From Isoetes taiwanensis (Eukaryota > Streptophyta > Lycopodiopsida > Isoetales > Isoetaceae): a stretch of 64,000 nucleotides of DNA. Both the position numbers and the translations under genes were made by a program. The notes under the pieces are model-generated. The model did no database searches. It worked only from the letters and a program-made list of their open reading frames with translations, and was not told where the DNA came from. Below are positions 11,186 to 24,727 of this stretch, one piece after another (within the stretch, counting starts at the first letter, position 1; every line of letters starts with the position of its first letter). Location: assembly GCA_021234155.1 (NCBI GenBank), contig JAJEKV010000046.1, positions 6,825,012 to 6,889,011 on the forward strand, given 5' to 3'.

Positions 11186-11401
11186 ATAACATATGCACTC
11201 TCAAAAAAGATAGGAGAAAAACATGGATGTTATCATGGGCCTCAGGACGACCCAAGAGGCATAGAAAAATAGATAGACATAAAAATGACGGGTCGATTAA
11301 AAAGGAAATGGAGCAACTTCCGCAAAGGAATATGAGAAAACAGGAAATCAAACGTAGATATGACCAACAAGCTCAGATATGATTGAGGGAGAGGAGGGCG
11401 G

Positions 11402-11589
11402 GAGACTTGTGGAGCCAGAAATGAGGAGAATGGAAAGGAACTCAAGAGAACGCCGATGACGAGAAAAGAGGAAGAAGGCGATATGAGATGCAAGATAGGG
11501 CGTCCCCATCCAAGGAATGTCGGTTCTATTGTGATAGCAATAGAACCGTGGCATTCCTAGGATGGGTCCTATGATACAACTAGTTGGCC
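11402..11589 (+). repeat. Internal junction repeat B1-A2 of E1
   Basis: B1 (11,402-11,553) matches the element's right end; A2 (11,554-11,589) matches its left end. B1 contains a hairpin, GGTTCTATTG / CAATAGAACC with a 6-base loop, then GTGGCA. Confidence 0.85.
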
Positions 11590-14500
11590 GATAGAAGAGG
11601 AATCTACCTCAAAAAGAATGGAGCAAACTAGGACGACGGGGCAAAGGCGAAACGAGGGGAGAGATGGACAACAAAAATGATAAGAACAGATCAAGCAAAG
11701 GGGGGCAGACAAACTGCGAAGCGAGGCTGAAGGAGTAACTGGGATAATCAATGCAGAGGGCAATGAACATGATATATGAACACCAACAAGGAAAAGGAGA
11801 ACTAAAGCGAATTCAAAGAAATCCTGGTAAAAATATAAAAGAAAGTGATGCAGTCGAGAAGGACTAGCATAATAGAATAGTGCAAATGAGCCAAAGATGA
11901 AAGCGAAGGGCTGATGGACTGGGTGAACTAAAGGAGTCAACCAGAAAAAGAAGCAAGCAACAAACTGAGAAAAAACGAGGCAAATAGATGCAAAGACAGA
12001 AAGGGTACGATGTACATGAGTTAACGGGGTCAAATTGGAGCAAAGGAAGAATAGAAAGATAACCAAAAAAGGAACTAGAAACAAGCTACAGTAACTTAAC
12101 GAAAAATCGACAAGGAAAACACCTACAAACATAAAGCACATGACTAAATAATACAGGATAATGCTGCCATGTACATATGCACCATAGCATCTAGAAACCC
12201 CCAAATTCTAAACATATCATGTAATCAAGACAGCTCAAATGCACACAAACCGTAATGTGCAACCAAGTAATAAGCGTAAATATGCTAAATAGAAAAAATT
12301 GAGTAAGAAAGCCTTAGGATGAATGAAACAAAGAGTAAAAACCTTACAAACAAACACAACAAAATATCCTAACGACAAATCTAAAGGAACCAATTTGAAT
12401 GGAAAAAATACTAAAAATAGAATGATATGAAAACAACGAGAGCAAGAGAGATGAGTTTCTGTCAAAGGGATAAGCGAAGAAATTGCTAAATACTAGTTTA
12501 CCTACGAAACAACTGAGCAAATGGGTCAAGATTTAAAGAGACCAAACTGGACCAAAAAATAAAAGGACTTAACAGAACAAATTTGAGTAGACAAACACAA
12601 TGGGTCAAATATAGAAACATGATATGAATAAAAGACCAACGGATCTGGAAAGCAAACCAAATGAAAAAGTCCGAACTCGCGAGGCAAGTGAAACCGCAGA
12701 GACTAATAGGCCTAATGGCCAAATCGGGTAAAATGAGTCGTAGGATGCAAAATGAAGCAAAGGAGCACGCGAACACCTAAGAACAAGTTCGTGGGGATGC
12801 AAGACATACAAAAGGATCTATCTAGCATGAATGATAAAATAATAAAATAATGGACCAAATGGATCAATATCAGCGAAAAAACACGATGTGGCCAATAGAG
12901 CAATGAAAATGATAGAACTAACGTGACCAAATATCTCAAGTAGAACAATTCTATGAAAGGAGCAAAAAGAAACAACATGAAACATCGTAACAAATGAAAG
13001 AATAGGAATCAAAGGAATTCAGAATGAGATAACCAAAAACATGACGAACATGCAAGGAACAAGAAAGACAAGGGCGTCCACATACATAATGGCCTAAGGA
13101 GGGCGAGCACACTCGTAAAGGAGACAATGGAAAGACCATGAGGAATGCAATTGTGTGAAGCAAGGAAGCACGGAACACCTAATAGCAAGTTTGCAAGGAT
13201 GCGAGATGATCATAGCGGCCTATCTAACATGAACGATAAGAACAGAAATTAATGGTTCAACAAATGGGGCAATGTCGGCAAAAAGAACACACTGTGGCCC
13301 AGAGAGCAATAAAGAGACCGAACCAACATGATCAAAAAACGCAAAAAGAACAATGGCCCAAAAGGGGAAAAAAGAACAACATGGAACATAGGAACAAACG
13401 AACGAATGCACAAGGAACAACCTGGAACATAAGAACTATAAGCCCGCAAAAGGCATTCATGAGAAAAGCTGAGAATATATGACAAAAAGCGTGCGTAGGC
13501 CCTCAAATGCAACTGAGAACATATGAAAAAAGGGCGAGCGCTGACCTACGCATACAAAGAAACAAAGCTCCAGAAATATCTAGGACCTTAGAGCAACATT
13601 AGGAAAAACGAAGCGAATGAAGTGGATGGAAAAAATGGGATCAAGAATAGAGGTACGGAGCACAACAACTGGACGATATAGAAGAATGAAAAATAGACGA
13701 AGGGCACATCACAAGATACATGGAATACAAGAACCCACCAAGCAACTGGGCGCACTGATGCAAAAACGGTTGAAGGGGACAAGACATTTATGATAGAACT
13801 GAACACAAAGGAAGAGAAGAGGGGGTTAGCAAGTGAAGGAGAAACCTGATGACAACAGCAAGCCAGATAGAGGGAGAAATCAAGAATAGGGAACAAAGTG
13901 AAAGAACATAGTGAGACTCTAAATTGATAATGATGCTCAAACACATGCAATGTAAGCCGTAAAAATTAGATGCATAGCCTTGAGAATGAACCTGCAAAAC
14001 ATCTAGCGAATCCAATGACCACTCTTATGGGATGACTGACGTATATTAAAATAAGCCAAACAACATGTCAACAAACAGCATCAACCCAGAGCAACCCAAT
14101 GATATGTATGGTTAACAAGTGACAATGAGTCCTGCTAATGTAAGATCAACACCTTACAACCTCTCCAAAAGGTCCATGCACACACAAAGGTGCCATGCAA
14201 AGATAAAATACCTTTAAAGTCTTACCACCAATGGGAATCTTGCATGTCAAGCAGGAGGCACCTCGGATAAACACAATACCGAGCAAAAAACATCTAGTCA
14301 AAGCGTCTCGTGGTGAACAAATGATTTGATGCTAGCATGTTTATTCCCTGGAACAACCTGTCTATATAGAGACTAAATAAAAAGAGTCACCAGATAAGAA
14401 TCCCCTATCACTACGAACTTGACAAACGAAATACGCAATTCTTATGAATATGAAATTAGGTGCGCACCAAGGGGCAATGAACTTGGCCGATGTGACGACA

Positions 14501-14949
14501 CGATTCCTTTCCATCACCATGAAAAAAGGGGACATCATAGATGCAATAAAAAGAGACCACAACATGCCGAAAAATACACAATGTGCCAAAACCTGGGGAA
14601 GGAGGTTGGCCAGGAAGGAAGGCGACTCGTGGATTGTGGCACCCCCAGACAATTGCAGTTAACATTTTAAAAAAGGAAGCAGAATAAAACATAGACTACA
14701 ATGGACGACATGCAAAATAACGACCAAGAACTAACTCTAGGGGCATGAAGGAAAGGAAGAAATGGGAACATAGGATGGGCTCTAAGCTAGAGGGAATAGG
14801 ACAGACGTGAGAAGAGGCAAGGAACGTAATGGACGGATGGATGAAGTGAGCTACCACTGACATGTTCAAATAGAGCCCAACTAATCGTAGATCAACCATG
14901 AAAAACTCAAAGCAATCGATCAACAAAAAATAAAGCTAATAGACCACTA

Positions 14950-15109
<160 letters not shown>

Positions 15110-16308
15110 AAAGACTGGAATAAAAGCAAGCTACATAGAAAATCTCAATCCATAACCAAAGCCATCCTGTTGAAAATAAAATGCAGTGCAACCTTTGCTA
15201 AGTCAAATCATACTATATATCACAACGGTAGTGTAACCACGGAACTGAGAACGGTCGCACAACCACCACTGTAGATATTAATGACTAGCCAATCTACAGC
15301 AAGACAAGGAAACGGCGTGGGGTACTCTGGAATAGGCCTAAGGAGCAACAAGATATAACAAATTCAAATGCCAAGGGTCTAGGAACATTTAATAATTCAG
15401 AGGTAAAAAATCCTGAAATAATCCTTTAAGGTTAAAACTGTAGGAACAAGAGTGAGCACCAAAATAGCGGGGCTCACCAGCGATGGCATAGGCAGCCATC
15501 ATCGCAGCAGTGACTGGGGCTGCTTCCGGTCCGGATGATCCGGGATGGCAACGAGTGGCCGCCACGTGACCTTGCCACGCAAGCAGGTGCCTTCCGCAGA
15601 AACAGAGGCGGCGACAGAAGGCGGAGGGCTGTAAGGCGGTCGATCTCAGAGAAGAAAAAAAATGAAGAACACAAGACAGAAGATCGATCTTGGTAGGATG
15701 AGGCAACAGGGCAAAGGGAGACGATCCAAAAGGCATGCTGCTAGGAAAACATGGCAGGGGATGGAAACTGCCCGGGCCATCAACCACTCAGCCACACAGA
15801 ATCAACTAAACAGCAATCAAATCAAACAGAAATCAGATCAAATCTGGCAACCATCAGTCAGAGCAAATCCCAGACGAGTCTTCAAAGGTCGAAACCTCCA
15901 ATAGGTCCTTCTTGAAACTTATGGCAGCAAGCCACGAAACTGTCCAAATCGATCCGCAAGTAAATCTATACGAGAAAACGTATTTCATGGCCTCCATGCC
16001 AATCATCCAGCAAGCCATCAAGAGGCATATGACAAATCTGCAAGACTAAGTAATTGGAAGGAACATATGGAGTGATAAACAAAAACAAAAAACGTATCAA
16101 ATGGTATTCCACTCTCTCCATGTTGGGCCAAACGACCTCCACCGCTATTCATAGATCGAAGTATCCAACCAATCAAAGGAGCACAAGCTGCAGGTTCTTG
16201 GCGAGCGATGATTGATAATCCATCGAGAACCACCTGGGGCTGAATCCAAAATTTAATAGGAGAAAGAAACAAAGGGGACCTGGTAGGATAGGAAGAAGAA
16301 GGTGAGGA

Positions 16309-16459
16309 GAGATTTGTGGAGCCAGAAATGAGGAGAATGGAAAGGAACTCAAGAGAACGCCGATGACGAGAAAAGAGGAAGAAGGCGTAGGAGATGCAAG
16401 GTAGGGCGCCCCCATCCAAGGAATGTCGGTTCTATTGCGATAGCAATAGAACCGTGGCA
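16309..16459 (+). repeat. Terminal repeat B2 of E1
   Basis: It matches B1 with few differences, including the hairpin around GCGATAGC, and ends in GTGGCA at the element boundary. Confidence 0.85.
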
Positions 16460-19400
16460 TTATCAATTTTTGAATGAACTATGGACCAGTAATGGGCAGG
16501 TACAAATATCGTTTTTTATTTTTGTTTACCATGTCTTTTGCTCTTTCCACGAGCTTGTTTTTGCATTGGTTTCATATCCTTATAAACTTTCATAATGTGA
16601 TTTTTTGGAGGACAACCTAGAATCATATGTAGCAATACTATCCATTTATATAAATTCCCTAAAATTGAAAATAGAAGTAAAAGTCAAAACATCAAATTCA
16701 AACTCAACAAATATTTGTATAAGATGGAGGACCTCGTGAATTACTTATATGCCAAATTTAGACTCAAAATTGATCTCCTTCTGAAAGTTGTTGTTTTTAT
16801 ATCACAACTGCTTTCTGGGAACCTGTGTTGGTTCTCAGAAGGCAGAGAACAGTTTTGACCCTGTCATGTTTGAATTGCTCTATCTTCCTTCACAGAGTTC
16901 GAATTGAGATGTGGTTTTTTGTGCCTTGCTCTATATCTCATGTAGAAAAATAACATTATAACTAAAAAAATCAAAAAATCTTTGCATCAAGACAGTTTTA
17001 CTTTATGTGAACATGAAGCTTTTAGTACCTGACCCCCCCGGGTTTGCTATAGCATAACTCACAAGAATGGGAGCTGATACATTTTTGTGTATTTTTCATG
17101 TGAAGCATGACTGCCATATATGAACTCCTAGAAAGGGTTTGGCTAGTTTTTGTGTTCTTGATTTTATATGATTTTGAACCTTCAAAATGCCCTTTAATGG
17201 TCCATCATGGGACAGGTCTAGTGTTAAGTTGGGGAGCAAGCAAGTAGAAGAGCAAGAATGGGTCAGACAGAAGAAGGAAAAATTGGCACCTTTCCAGCTC
17301 ATGGGCCTGGAGCTTTATGAGCAGAAACCGATTTTCTTTTCCAGCCATGCCATAGGCGGAGCTCTATTAGAGCAAAAACGGATTTCCCGGCATATTTTTT
17401 CAGATTCAGCCACCCAACTTGCCCAAACTTGACTCGGTGGCCCATAAAAAATGGGTCCAGACTCAGAGCATATTGTAGCCGTCGACGCCAAACTCTAAAA
17501 ATAGCCCCCAAATCATCCAGATCCTAGCCTTTCTTCCTCCATAGCCCACCATCGTGTTAAGCATATTGCGTCTTACGTAGCCCCAATCTACTCTAAATTG
17601 CACCGCAACTAGGAAAATGATGCCAAATGCAACGAATTTTCTCCTAAACCGTCACGATCCTGCCCCATCACAATTATAAGTCGGAAGTTTTCCCCTGCCC
17701 CATCAGGATCCTGCTCAGAAAAGCTGTGATTTTCTTAATTAGGTTTACGCTCTTAATACAATGGTTTTAAAGAAAAAAACCTCGTACAAATCTATTTTTT
17801 ATTAAATCTTTTTCCCTTCAACCAAAATTGTGTAAAAAGCATTTGCCAACGTAATGTGAGGCAATATATGTTTTTGGTTTCTAATCTAACTTATCCATAG
17901 GTTTGGCCAAATCATTATGGGTTTTTTTGTTTGCTAAACTCAAAGCCTTAGCAAGGGTTGTCATTCTGAGTTCCAGCTCAATGGGAAAGTCAAATACATC
18001 TTTAGCTTGGAACATGAACATTAAGATTGGAGAATCAGTAGTAATTGTGTACTCACTTGGATCACTGCCACCTTTGATTGAATATATCTTTTAACCTATA
18101 GATAATACATGAAAAGCAACCCCAATCTCTAGATTCTAAGAGTTTTTTTTGGAAACAATGACCTGCATTGGATTATCTAGTTGTTAAGATACAACTTAAT
18201 GACAACTGTCTAACTAGCCGTTCAAACTATCAAAATTAGATACCATTACAATTTCTTGGCTTTGCTTTGATGCCATTGTAAAACAAGACATTGTGTACGA
18301 GACGGAAGAAAGGTCATTTGAGTTCCAATGGAAAACGATGACGAGGATGGCACTCATTCAGCTACCGGATATAGATATTTTCATGATAAGTGAATTGTTT
18401 AGAAGTCTACAAGCAGAGAGCAGGTGGACCTTAATGTGAGGAGGATGTTGGAGATTGAATCTAATTTGAACCTTATTTATATATGAAAAATATACAAGTC
18501 ATTTGATGTGAAAATGCCACAAATAAATATGAATCTCTGTATGACATAAAAAGAAAATAGCAAACTTTTTTCCAAGCTCGAACTGAATCTTTAATTTCAA
18601 AGATATCCTTTGCTAGATTTGTCAGAGAGCAATGCAGAACATCTATAAGCAGAGAAGAGAGGCAAGGGTGAGGAGGGCGGAGCAAATAAATGTACCATAC
18701 AATCCTCTCTACGGTGAGGTTCAAAGGATCTAGACAATGGCCTTGGATATATTGCATGAAGCAGCAGAGGCTCAATTGATTAGCTTTTTTGAAGTCAATG
18801 TCCATTGTGCTTGCATAACACATGGTGACTGTCTAAGATAGGGATTGCCAATCAGTAGTTGTGCGGTTGCTTATGATTTAGGAAGTTATTTTGTATGTCA
18901 AACTTTTCCAATTTTAATAATATATAAGCTTTACTTAACATTACCTTGAAGTTAGCATATGTTTAGTCCTTACAAGAAATTTATCATGACGACCTCTTTG
19001 GTTTCTAGTCTGTTCAACTGGATCCATTATAACATTCCTAACATATTCAATTAGATCCATTATAGTGTCAAATGGTAATAAATTCCCAATTAGGGAGCTA
19101 AATTCTGAATGGTTTCTTTTTGTTTAAACACGTGCAATTAGACTCATTATTAACATCCTAATCCTTCTAACTTTGCTCTCTATAGGTTAGAATTGCTAGG
19201 AATACTTGATATATCAATTCGAGCGGATAGTTTGAAAACATGCAGGAGGTGAACCCACACTATTGCATGTGTCTTGTGCCCGTAGGATAGATAGGCGCTA
19301 TAGTCGACCACGATGGACGTTCTTTTTATTACCCCCTCCCCACCCCCTCCCAAAAACAAAAAAAAAAAAATCTTGCCCCTTCCCTTTTTTTTTTTCTTTT

Positions 19401-19464
19401 CTTTTCTTTTCTTTTCTTCATGTGTATGATGAGAGTTAGTGGGTTTGAGCCTGGGTAGAGATTG
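16460..19464. other. Intergenic sequence with retroelement remnants
   Basis: AT-rich, no convincing exon. The first ~350 bp resemble the segment left of E1. The stretch near 16,800-16,870 (inverted TTCTGGGAACC/GGTTCTCAGAAG) looks like a repeat. A Copia-type primer-site remnant lies near 18,262. Poly-T and CTTT runs occur near 19,380. Confidence 0.4.
18262..18283 (-). repeat. Possible primer-binding-site remnant of a Copia element
   Basis: On the minus strand, ACA is followed by ATGGCATCAAAGC, close to the TGGTATCAGAGC primer site used by many plant Copia elements. No LTR pair could be traced, so this is a decayed trace at best. Confidence 0.25.
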
Positions 19465-19694
19465 CCCAATTATTTGGCCTAGTGGTTAGTCCACTCGTCT
19501 AGCGCATTGAGGTCTCTTGTTCGAACCTCACTAGGATCTTGGCATCTTAGGACCTTTGGCCCCTGGTATCCTTGTAGGGGGCGGTGCTCCTTGAAGGGGG
19601 ATTGCAAGAACATGCCATGTGCCGCCGTATGTCCTAAGGGATGCTGGCTAGTGCTACGACGTAAAAATACACCTTCCTTCCTTCCTTCCTTCCT
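19465..19694 (+). mobile_element. tRNA-derived SINE with a (CCTT)n tail
   Basis: A consensus RNA polymerase III A box, TGGCCTAGTGG (19,475), is followed 44 bp later by a B box, GTTCGAACCT (19,519). A body of about 150 bp ends GACGTAAAAATACACCTTCC in a tetranucleotide tail. That end resembles the 3' end of the local LINE family (GGACGATAAAAGTACCTTC then TTCC repeats), as expected if the LINE enzyme mobilised the SINE. The cloverleaf is too degraded for a functional tRNA. Confidence 0.65.
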
Positions 19695-21280
19695 CTCCTC
19701 CCCCTTCTTCTTCCTTTTTTTTTTTGCATACGATGATAGTCACCTTGGATGGGGGTCGTCCATTACCAATAGTTTGACAACTAGGTTCCATCACGATGGT
19801 TATTTTTTGTTCTTGAGTTAATCTCTTTTTTGTTGCTCACAAAGATGCATGAGGGTAATCCCATGGCAATTGAATAGCACATCATCTATCGTACAGGCTA
19901 GAAAGGGAGTTCTTTTTCCTTTTTTCTTTCTTAGTGTACCTTATATGAACAACTCCATCTTTTTAAATGTGATAGTATCATTTATAGAAGAGTGCTGGAG
20001 AAGTCATGCGCACCTGTGTAGAAAATGGTCGAAGAAACACGCTTGGGATAACTATAAAAGTTGGAGAGTGCGTACTTTATTCGAAGTTTAATTCTTATCA
20101 TTTTCTTGCATGACCTGCGTAGAAAAGAATTGAGGGAGAACATAAATTATCAACATAGCGATTGTTTATGAATGACGTTTTTAGTGCGCTTCATAGTGTT
20201 TTTTTATGAAAGCAAGATGAGCACGACTTCTCTTCTTTGCATGCGACTTATCTCCAAGCTTCCGGTGGGTATGAAGCATAATGGCTAGCTTGATGGATCA
20301 TGCCAATCGTGATTTTAGGGGGCAATTGCTATTAATTAGAATTTTATTTAGAAAGAAAATATTCGGCTCAAGATCATACGTGAAAATACCAAGGAAAAAA
20401 AAATAAAAAAGTAAAAAAGAAAAGAAAAGTACGTAGAGAACCTTTATTTGATTTCAAAAATCCTCTAATGTGAAGGAATTGTGTTGGTTTTGGATTGACC
20501 TTAAGGGCAAATCATCGTTTTCACTGTGGGTGAGGAATTTTTTTAGAATATGTTTTATTGGCTAATGTGGAGAAAATATTTTTATGAGTATACAATTTAA
20601 CATTACTTGCTATATGAAATTTGTAGCTTCTTGGTAGATCCCAGCGGTTCTAAATTCACCAAGCATGAGCTTCTCATCTAGCCCATCCAAGAAGTTTGTG
20701 TTCTTCCAACTGAACAAGCATCTCTATCCCATCTGCAATTTTCAAGAACGAGAGCTTCTTCTACAAGGCTCACATTTGAAGTTGTATTTACTTTAGGTTA
20801 TGATGAATGAGTTTGACATAAAAGCAACACGTTCATGATTATGATGTCAAGTGAACTGTGTCATGGGGTGGGCATTACATACAACATGCAGCACAATAAC
20901 ATCTTCAACAAGCTCGCACCTCTCTCTTACAATCGCTCCTCTTTCATGTGGTCCTTTTAATCCCATGCCTTGTGCTGGCTTTGTTGCTTGTATGATCTTT
21001 CAAGATTTGTACTATCTAAGTACTCTCAAAGGAATAGCTTCTTTAATTGTCCTTTCTGTGGTTCATCTAGTGCGCATACTGTCCGACCTAAACTAATATG
21101 ATATTGTAGCAGGTGTCTGCTTTAGCTTAGTTCTCTATTTGCTAAAACAAAAAATTTGCTTCTCTTTCTTTTCCAAGACCTATTAACATGGTTTGAATGA
21201 GTGTTTATGATCAACACCACCTTGCAAGAATGATACATGTCGTGTTGAAAGGCAAGCACATTGTGATTCCACATTTTTAA
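19695..21280. other. Intergenic sequence, no recognised gene
   Basis: AT-rich, with poly-A/T runs near 20,395 and no coding signal that I can support. Confidence 0.35.
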
Positions 21281-21345
21281 GAATAGAATAGAATAGAATA
21301 GAATAGAATAGAATAGAATAGAATAGAATAGAATAGAATAGAATT
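21281..21345 (-). repeat. Pentanucleotide tail of LINE copy A
   Basis: Thirteen copies of the GAATA pentamer abut the LINE 3' end GATGATAAAA on the minus strand. This family therefore ends in short tandem repeats, not poly(A). Confidence 0.85.
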
Positions 21346-22431
21346 TTTATCATCCACGGAGACCAATTGGCCTATGGGACTCAAACAGAAGGCACAGCAA
21401 GCGTATTACCGTCCGGGTTAAAAAACCCCCTCCCCGCTCTAAAGGGTTATTTGGGGGAAGAACCGTGACAAGAATAGGTTTGCTGTCAAACTACAAATAC
21501 AAATACAAGTATATATCATGGGGGACAGAAATATGTACATGTATCAGATAAGTGCCCGAGGATCGAGCTGATCACGACGATCCATGATCTCTTGAATGTA
21601 TGAGCCCAACCTCCGTACCGAGCTTCTGCTCAGCATCTCATGCAGGGACTGGCCAGGACGGACCAGCTCAGCATAGCGTATCCAAATGTCATCATATGCC
21701 GGACAACTCTGAAGGGTGTGGCATTCATCTTCCACAACTCCAACCTGGCAGCGTTGATAAAGCCTCTCCTGACGCAGCTCCCCAATCCATCTCTGTCTTA
21801 ATCCGGAGATGGTGTGCACCTATGCGGATAAAGGCAATGGATCTGCGCATTTTCATGGGTAGATGAGTGCATAGGTAGCATTGCGGGCCCCGCTCCAACA
21901 TGGAATTTATATGGCTTGATAATGTGCCATTTTGACCTATTCAAGGGTGCTAGCATCCCATACCTTATTGAGAAAGCACGCATCAAGGTACTGTCTGAGA
22001 ATGCAGCGATCTGCCTCCATTTGCACTTGGATGCACTTGTGCTCCTGCACATTCCATCTGGCCAGCCATTGAGCTCTCTTTTCCCGCCAGCAGGCTTTTA
22101 GGTGTTGAGGCCCCATTGCCATAGCATAAGCGAGGTTAGGGAGACGAGTATCATCCATGCTGATCACCTTCTGGAAGTAGACGATGTGTCTGTCAAGGGC
22201 CCCTCTTTAAAGAGGCAAGAAACCTGTTTCCTGCAACAGTATCTGGTATGGGACTGTGGATTTCACCCCCAAGGCCCGTGCCAAGAAAGCTTTCTGCACC
22301 TGCTCCAAGTCATTCCAAGTGGCAAGGGAAATCACCGGGCCCCAGACCTCGCTCCCCGTACAAAAGCACAGGTTCTACTAGCACCTTGAATAGGTGTGAT
22401 TGGTGGGCCCAATCATACAGCTTTGCCTTGT
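21346..22431 (-). mobile_element. LINE copy A, 3' half (ORF2 C-terminus and 3' end)
   Basis: The minus-strand frame starts at the transposon junction with HKAKLYDWAHQSHLFKVLVE and continues through WREKRAQWLARWNVQEH to a terminal zinc-knuckle-like CQ...EDECHTLQSCPAYDDIW. It joins in frame to the 5' half at 45,975-47,070 once the transposon and one TTGT copy are removed. Both halves are therefore one insertion, older than the transposon. The enzyme is a reverse transcriptase for target-primed integration. Confidence 0.85.
22428..22431. repeat. Left target-site duplication (TTGT)
   Basis: It is identical to TTGT at 45,971-45,974. Removing one copy with the transposon restores the LINE reading frame (NNSHKAKLYDWAH), which confirms the duplication independently of the repeat match. 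Confidence 0.85.
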
Positions 22432-22456
22432 AACAAGGTTGCAAATTAAACGGGAG
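22432..22456 (+). repeat. Left terminal inverted repeat of the ParB-MTase transposon
   Basis: It matches the right TIR at 21 of 25 positions. It overlaps a perfect hairpin (22,448-22,475) whose stem is AAACGGGAGTG / CACTCCCGTTT with loop TTGCAG; the right end lacks this hairpin. Confidence 0.85.
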
Positions 22457-22786
22457 TGTTGCAGCACTCCCGTTTGAAAGATTCCTTTAGAAAAAACACG
22501 TCATTCTAAAAAGTGGGCTTTTTTAAGAGAGGTTTAAAGTTTCAGGAGTATCAGTTTTTTTTTGGGCCTAGTTTTGGGGTATTTTTTGGACACGACTTTC
22601 GTTTTTGGAGTGAAGCACGTGAAAATAGCAAAATTGAGACACGAGTACAAAATTATTTGTAGGTGGATGTATAAAAAAACACAAATTTAGTAAAAATAAC
22701 AATAATAATTTCTTTACTGTTTTTTTGTTACATCAGTAATGGCAATCAATAATAAATATCAGTAATTAACCACAGCAAAAGGTCCA

Positions 22787-23233
22787 TCAGAGATCTAAAT
22801 TGTAGTCTTCTTCATTTTTCTTACTGCTCTCTGCTTGGTCGGTTTGTATCTTCTCACCATTTTCTGGTGACTTAGGCTTCTCAGTGTCAATAGTTGATTC
22901 CGGTATGGCAGCAAGAGCTACTTCTTTCAACTCTGCAAAAGTAGCTTCGTCATCTAAGGAGCTTGTAAAGGGAGGCTGTATTTCCGATGATGTCATCTTA
23001 GCAAAATCAGAATTAGACTTTGCCCCCAACTCTTGATTCTCGTCTGGTAGAGTTGGTAAAGCAGCAAGTCCCATTTTAATGAAACTGACAGCCTCCTTAT
23101 CAATATCAATTGCTACACAGTTACGACCCTTTTTTAGTGCACAAGCAATAGTTGTACCAGAGCCAGAAAATGCATCGAGCACCCAATCTCCTGGACGTGA
23201 GAACATGTCCAGAAGATGGTTAATCAACTTCTG
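22787..23233 (-). CDS. Methyltransferase last exon: SAM-binding motif I and acidic tail
   Basis: It begins QKLINHLLDMFSRPGDWVLD and continues FSGSGTTIACALKKGRNCVA. The VLDAFSGSGTT loop binds S-adenosylmethionine, and the following D in AIDIDKEA is the motif II-like acidic residue. The residues before the insertion (NHYQKP) and after it (QKL) fit the bacterial pattern EKPxxLL...PGDxVLDPFxGSGTT with no gap. About 85 acidic residues follow, ending NEEDYNLDL and TGA. Confidence 0.85.
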   Translation of the reverse strand, partial: QKLINHLLDMFSRPGDWVLDAFSGSGTTIACALKKGRNCVAIDIDKEAVSFIKMGLAALPTLPDENQELGAKSNSDFAKMTSSEIQPPFTSSLDDEATFAELKEVALAAIPESTIDTEKPKSPENGEKIQTDQAESSKKNEEDYNLDL

Positions 23234-24599
23234 CATTAGAGTTTTTTTGAGGTCAATTAAGGGCCCTTACTCGATGCCACGTCAAAAAGCTCGCGGCCAA
23301 TGGGGAGCCGAGCTTGTACAGAGTTTTTTTACCGAGCCTTGGTTTCGCCATTCCAGGTGTCAACTGCACGTAGCTTCGGTAATATCCGTGCCTCTAGCTT
23401 CGGGTGTCAGATTACACACGTAGCAATTATGACCGTTAGCTCCCGCCCTCAATTCCCGCTCAGGTATTTTCTTCAACAAAGTTTGCACAAAGATCGATTG
23501 CCCGCGCCAAGGAAACTTCGATTTGCTCGGGAATAGCTTCGACCTGCGCCAAAGTGAGTTTCGACCACAAAAAAGCTTCGGTCAAGGTAAAATCACCGAG
23601 CCTTTCCTAGTATTTCGATTCCGCTCCACATTCTAATTTGAATTCTGTGACTTTAGATGGCTATAAGCTCTATCACAATCGAAAATGACTTTGAAAGCTT
23701 TGTGGTGTGTCGACCGGGAGCTTTGTTACACTCCAACCTGGCATGCGAGGTGAATAGCGAGTCAAAAGATGCAGGAGAAGTGATGTTTCTGCACATTGGA
23801 AGGCTTTGGTGGTCAGTTTTCGATCAGGCAAAGAGATATTTGTACAAGTGAGTCATGTATACACTCCAACAAATATGGCAAAAGAAAAAATAAGCAAGCG
23901 AAGAACTTTCCCACGGTTAGAAGCAAATTGTAAGTATGTACTTCTATGCAATCCATATCTAAATTAGTTCAGTTACTTATCCAGTTCATTCCTATTCTCT
24001 CGGGGTTTGTGTATATCCGATGTGTAGAACACGATCTCTTCACAAAGCAGTGTATTCCATTGCTTTCACCAAGATATGGGCTCCTTGTTGTTCGAAGGTA
24101 GCATACCAGTGCAGCTCACAGAAAAGGAGTATATGGTTTCGAGGTATGAATACTCTCCACCTAAGATCCAAGCTTATTGAGCTTCCATTGCCCACCTGTC
24201 CGAAAGCTATCCGCAGCCTCTGGATGCCACTACGCCTTACTAGCACGGAGTAAGTTGTCACGTGAAATGTTTACGGCATTGAAGGAGAAGGGAGGTTTCT
24301 CGGGCATGTGAAGACAAATTTAGGAATTGATTTGTTCATTGCCTTATTCAAGATGTTTACAGATTCCAATAAATCGATTGGATAGTTTTTAGATAGTCTA
24401 TTTCTTGAAGGTTGGAGTGCTCGACTTCATGATGGAGCTGAATCCATGAATGCGAGGATAAGTCAAGACATGGTTCGGTTCAGATATTGCATCCAGATAT
24501 GAATCTATGTAATATAAATATAAGTGACAATTAATTGGAGATCTATTGTATATTGATTGGAAAGGTTTGCTTTTCAAATGTAACATAAAAAAATTAAAG

Positions 24600-24727
24600 T
24601 AGCTACGATGCGAAAATATGAATACCATAAAATAAGGAAGAGTTGTTTTCGACCAGAGGCACGGGGTGCGAAATTATGTATAACATAAAATATGGAAGAA
24701 GAGCCAAGACCGTAGCTACGATGCTTA
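24600..24727. repeat. MITE-like hairpin unit (GTAGCTACG family)
   Basis: TAGCTACGATGCGAAAATAT pairs imperfectly with GACCGTAGCTACGATGC at the other end. The middle contains TGTATAACATAAAATATGGA, the same core as the 25.55 kb units. Confidence 0.55.

Noticed and set aside
11118-13950. Many hydrophobic minus-strand frames that look like membrane proteins
   Set aside because: They come from the purine-rich bias of E1 on the opposite strand. They overlap, lack conserved motifs and are mirrored in E2 (about 34.0-37.3 kb).
19475-19528. Functional tRNA gene
   Set aside because: A and B boxes are present but the acceptor and anticodon stems do not pair; the body and tail fit a SINE.
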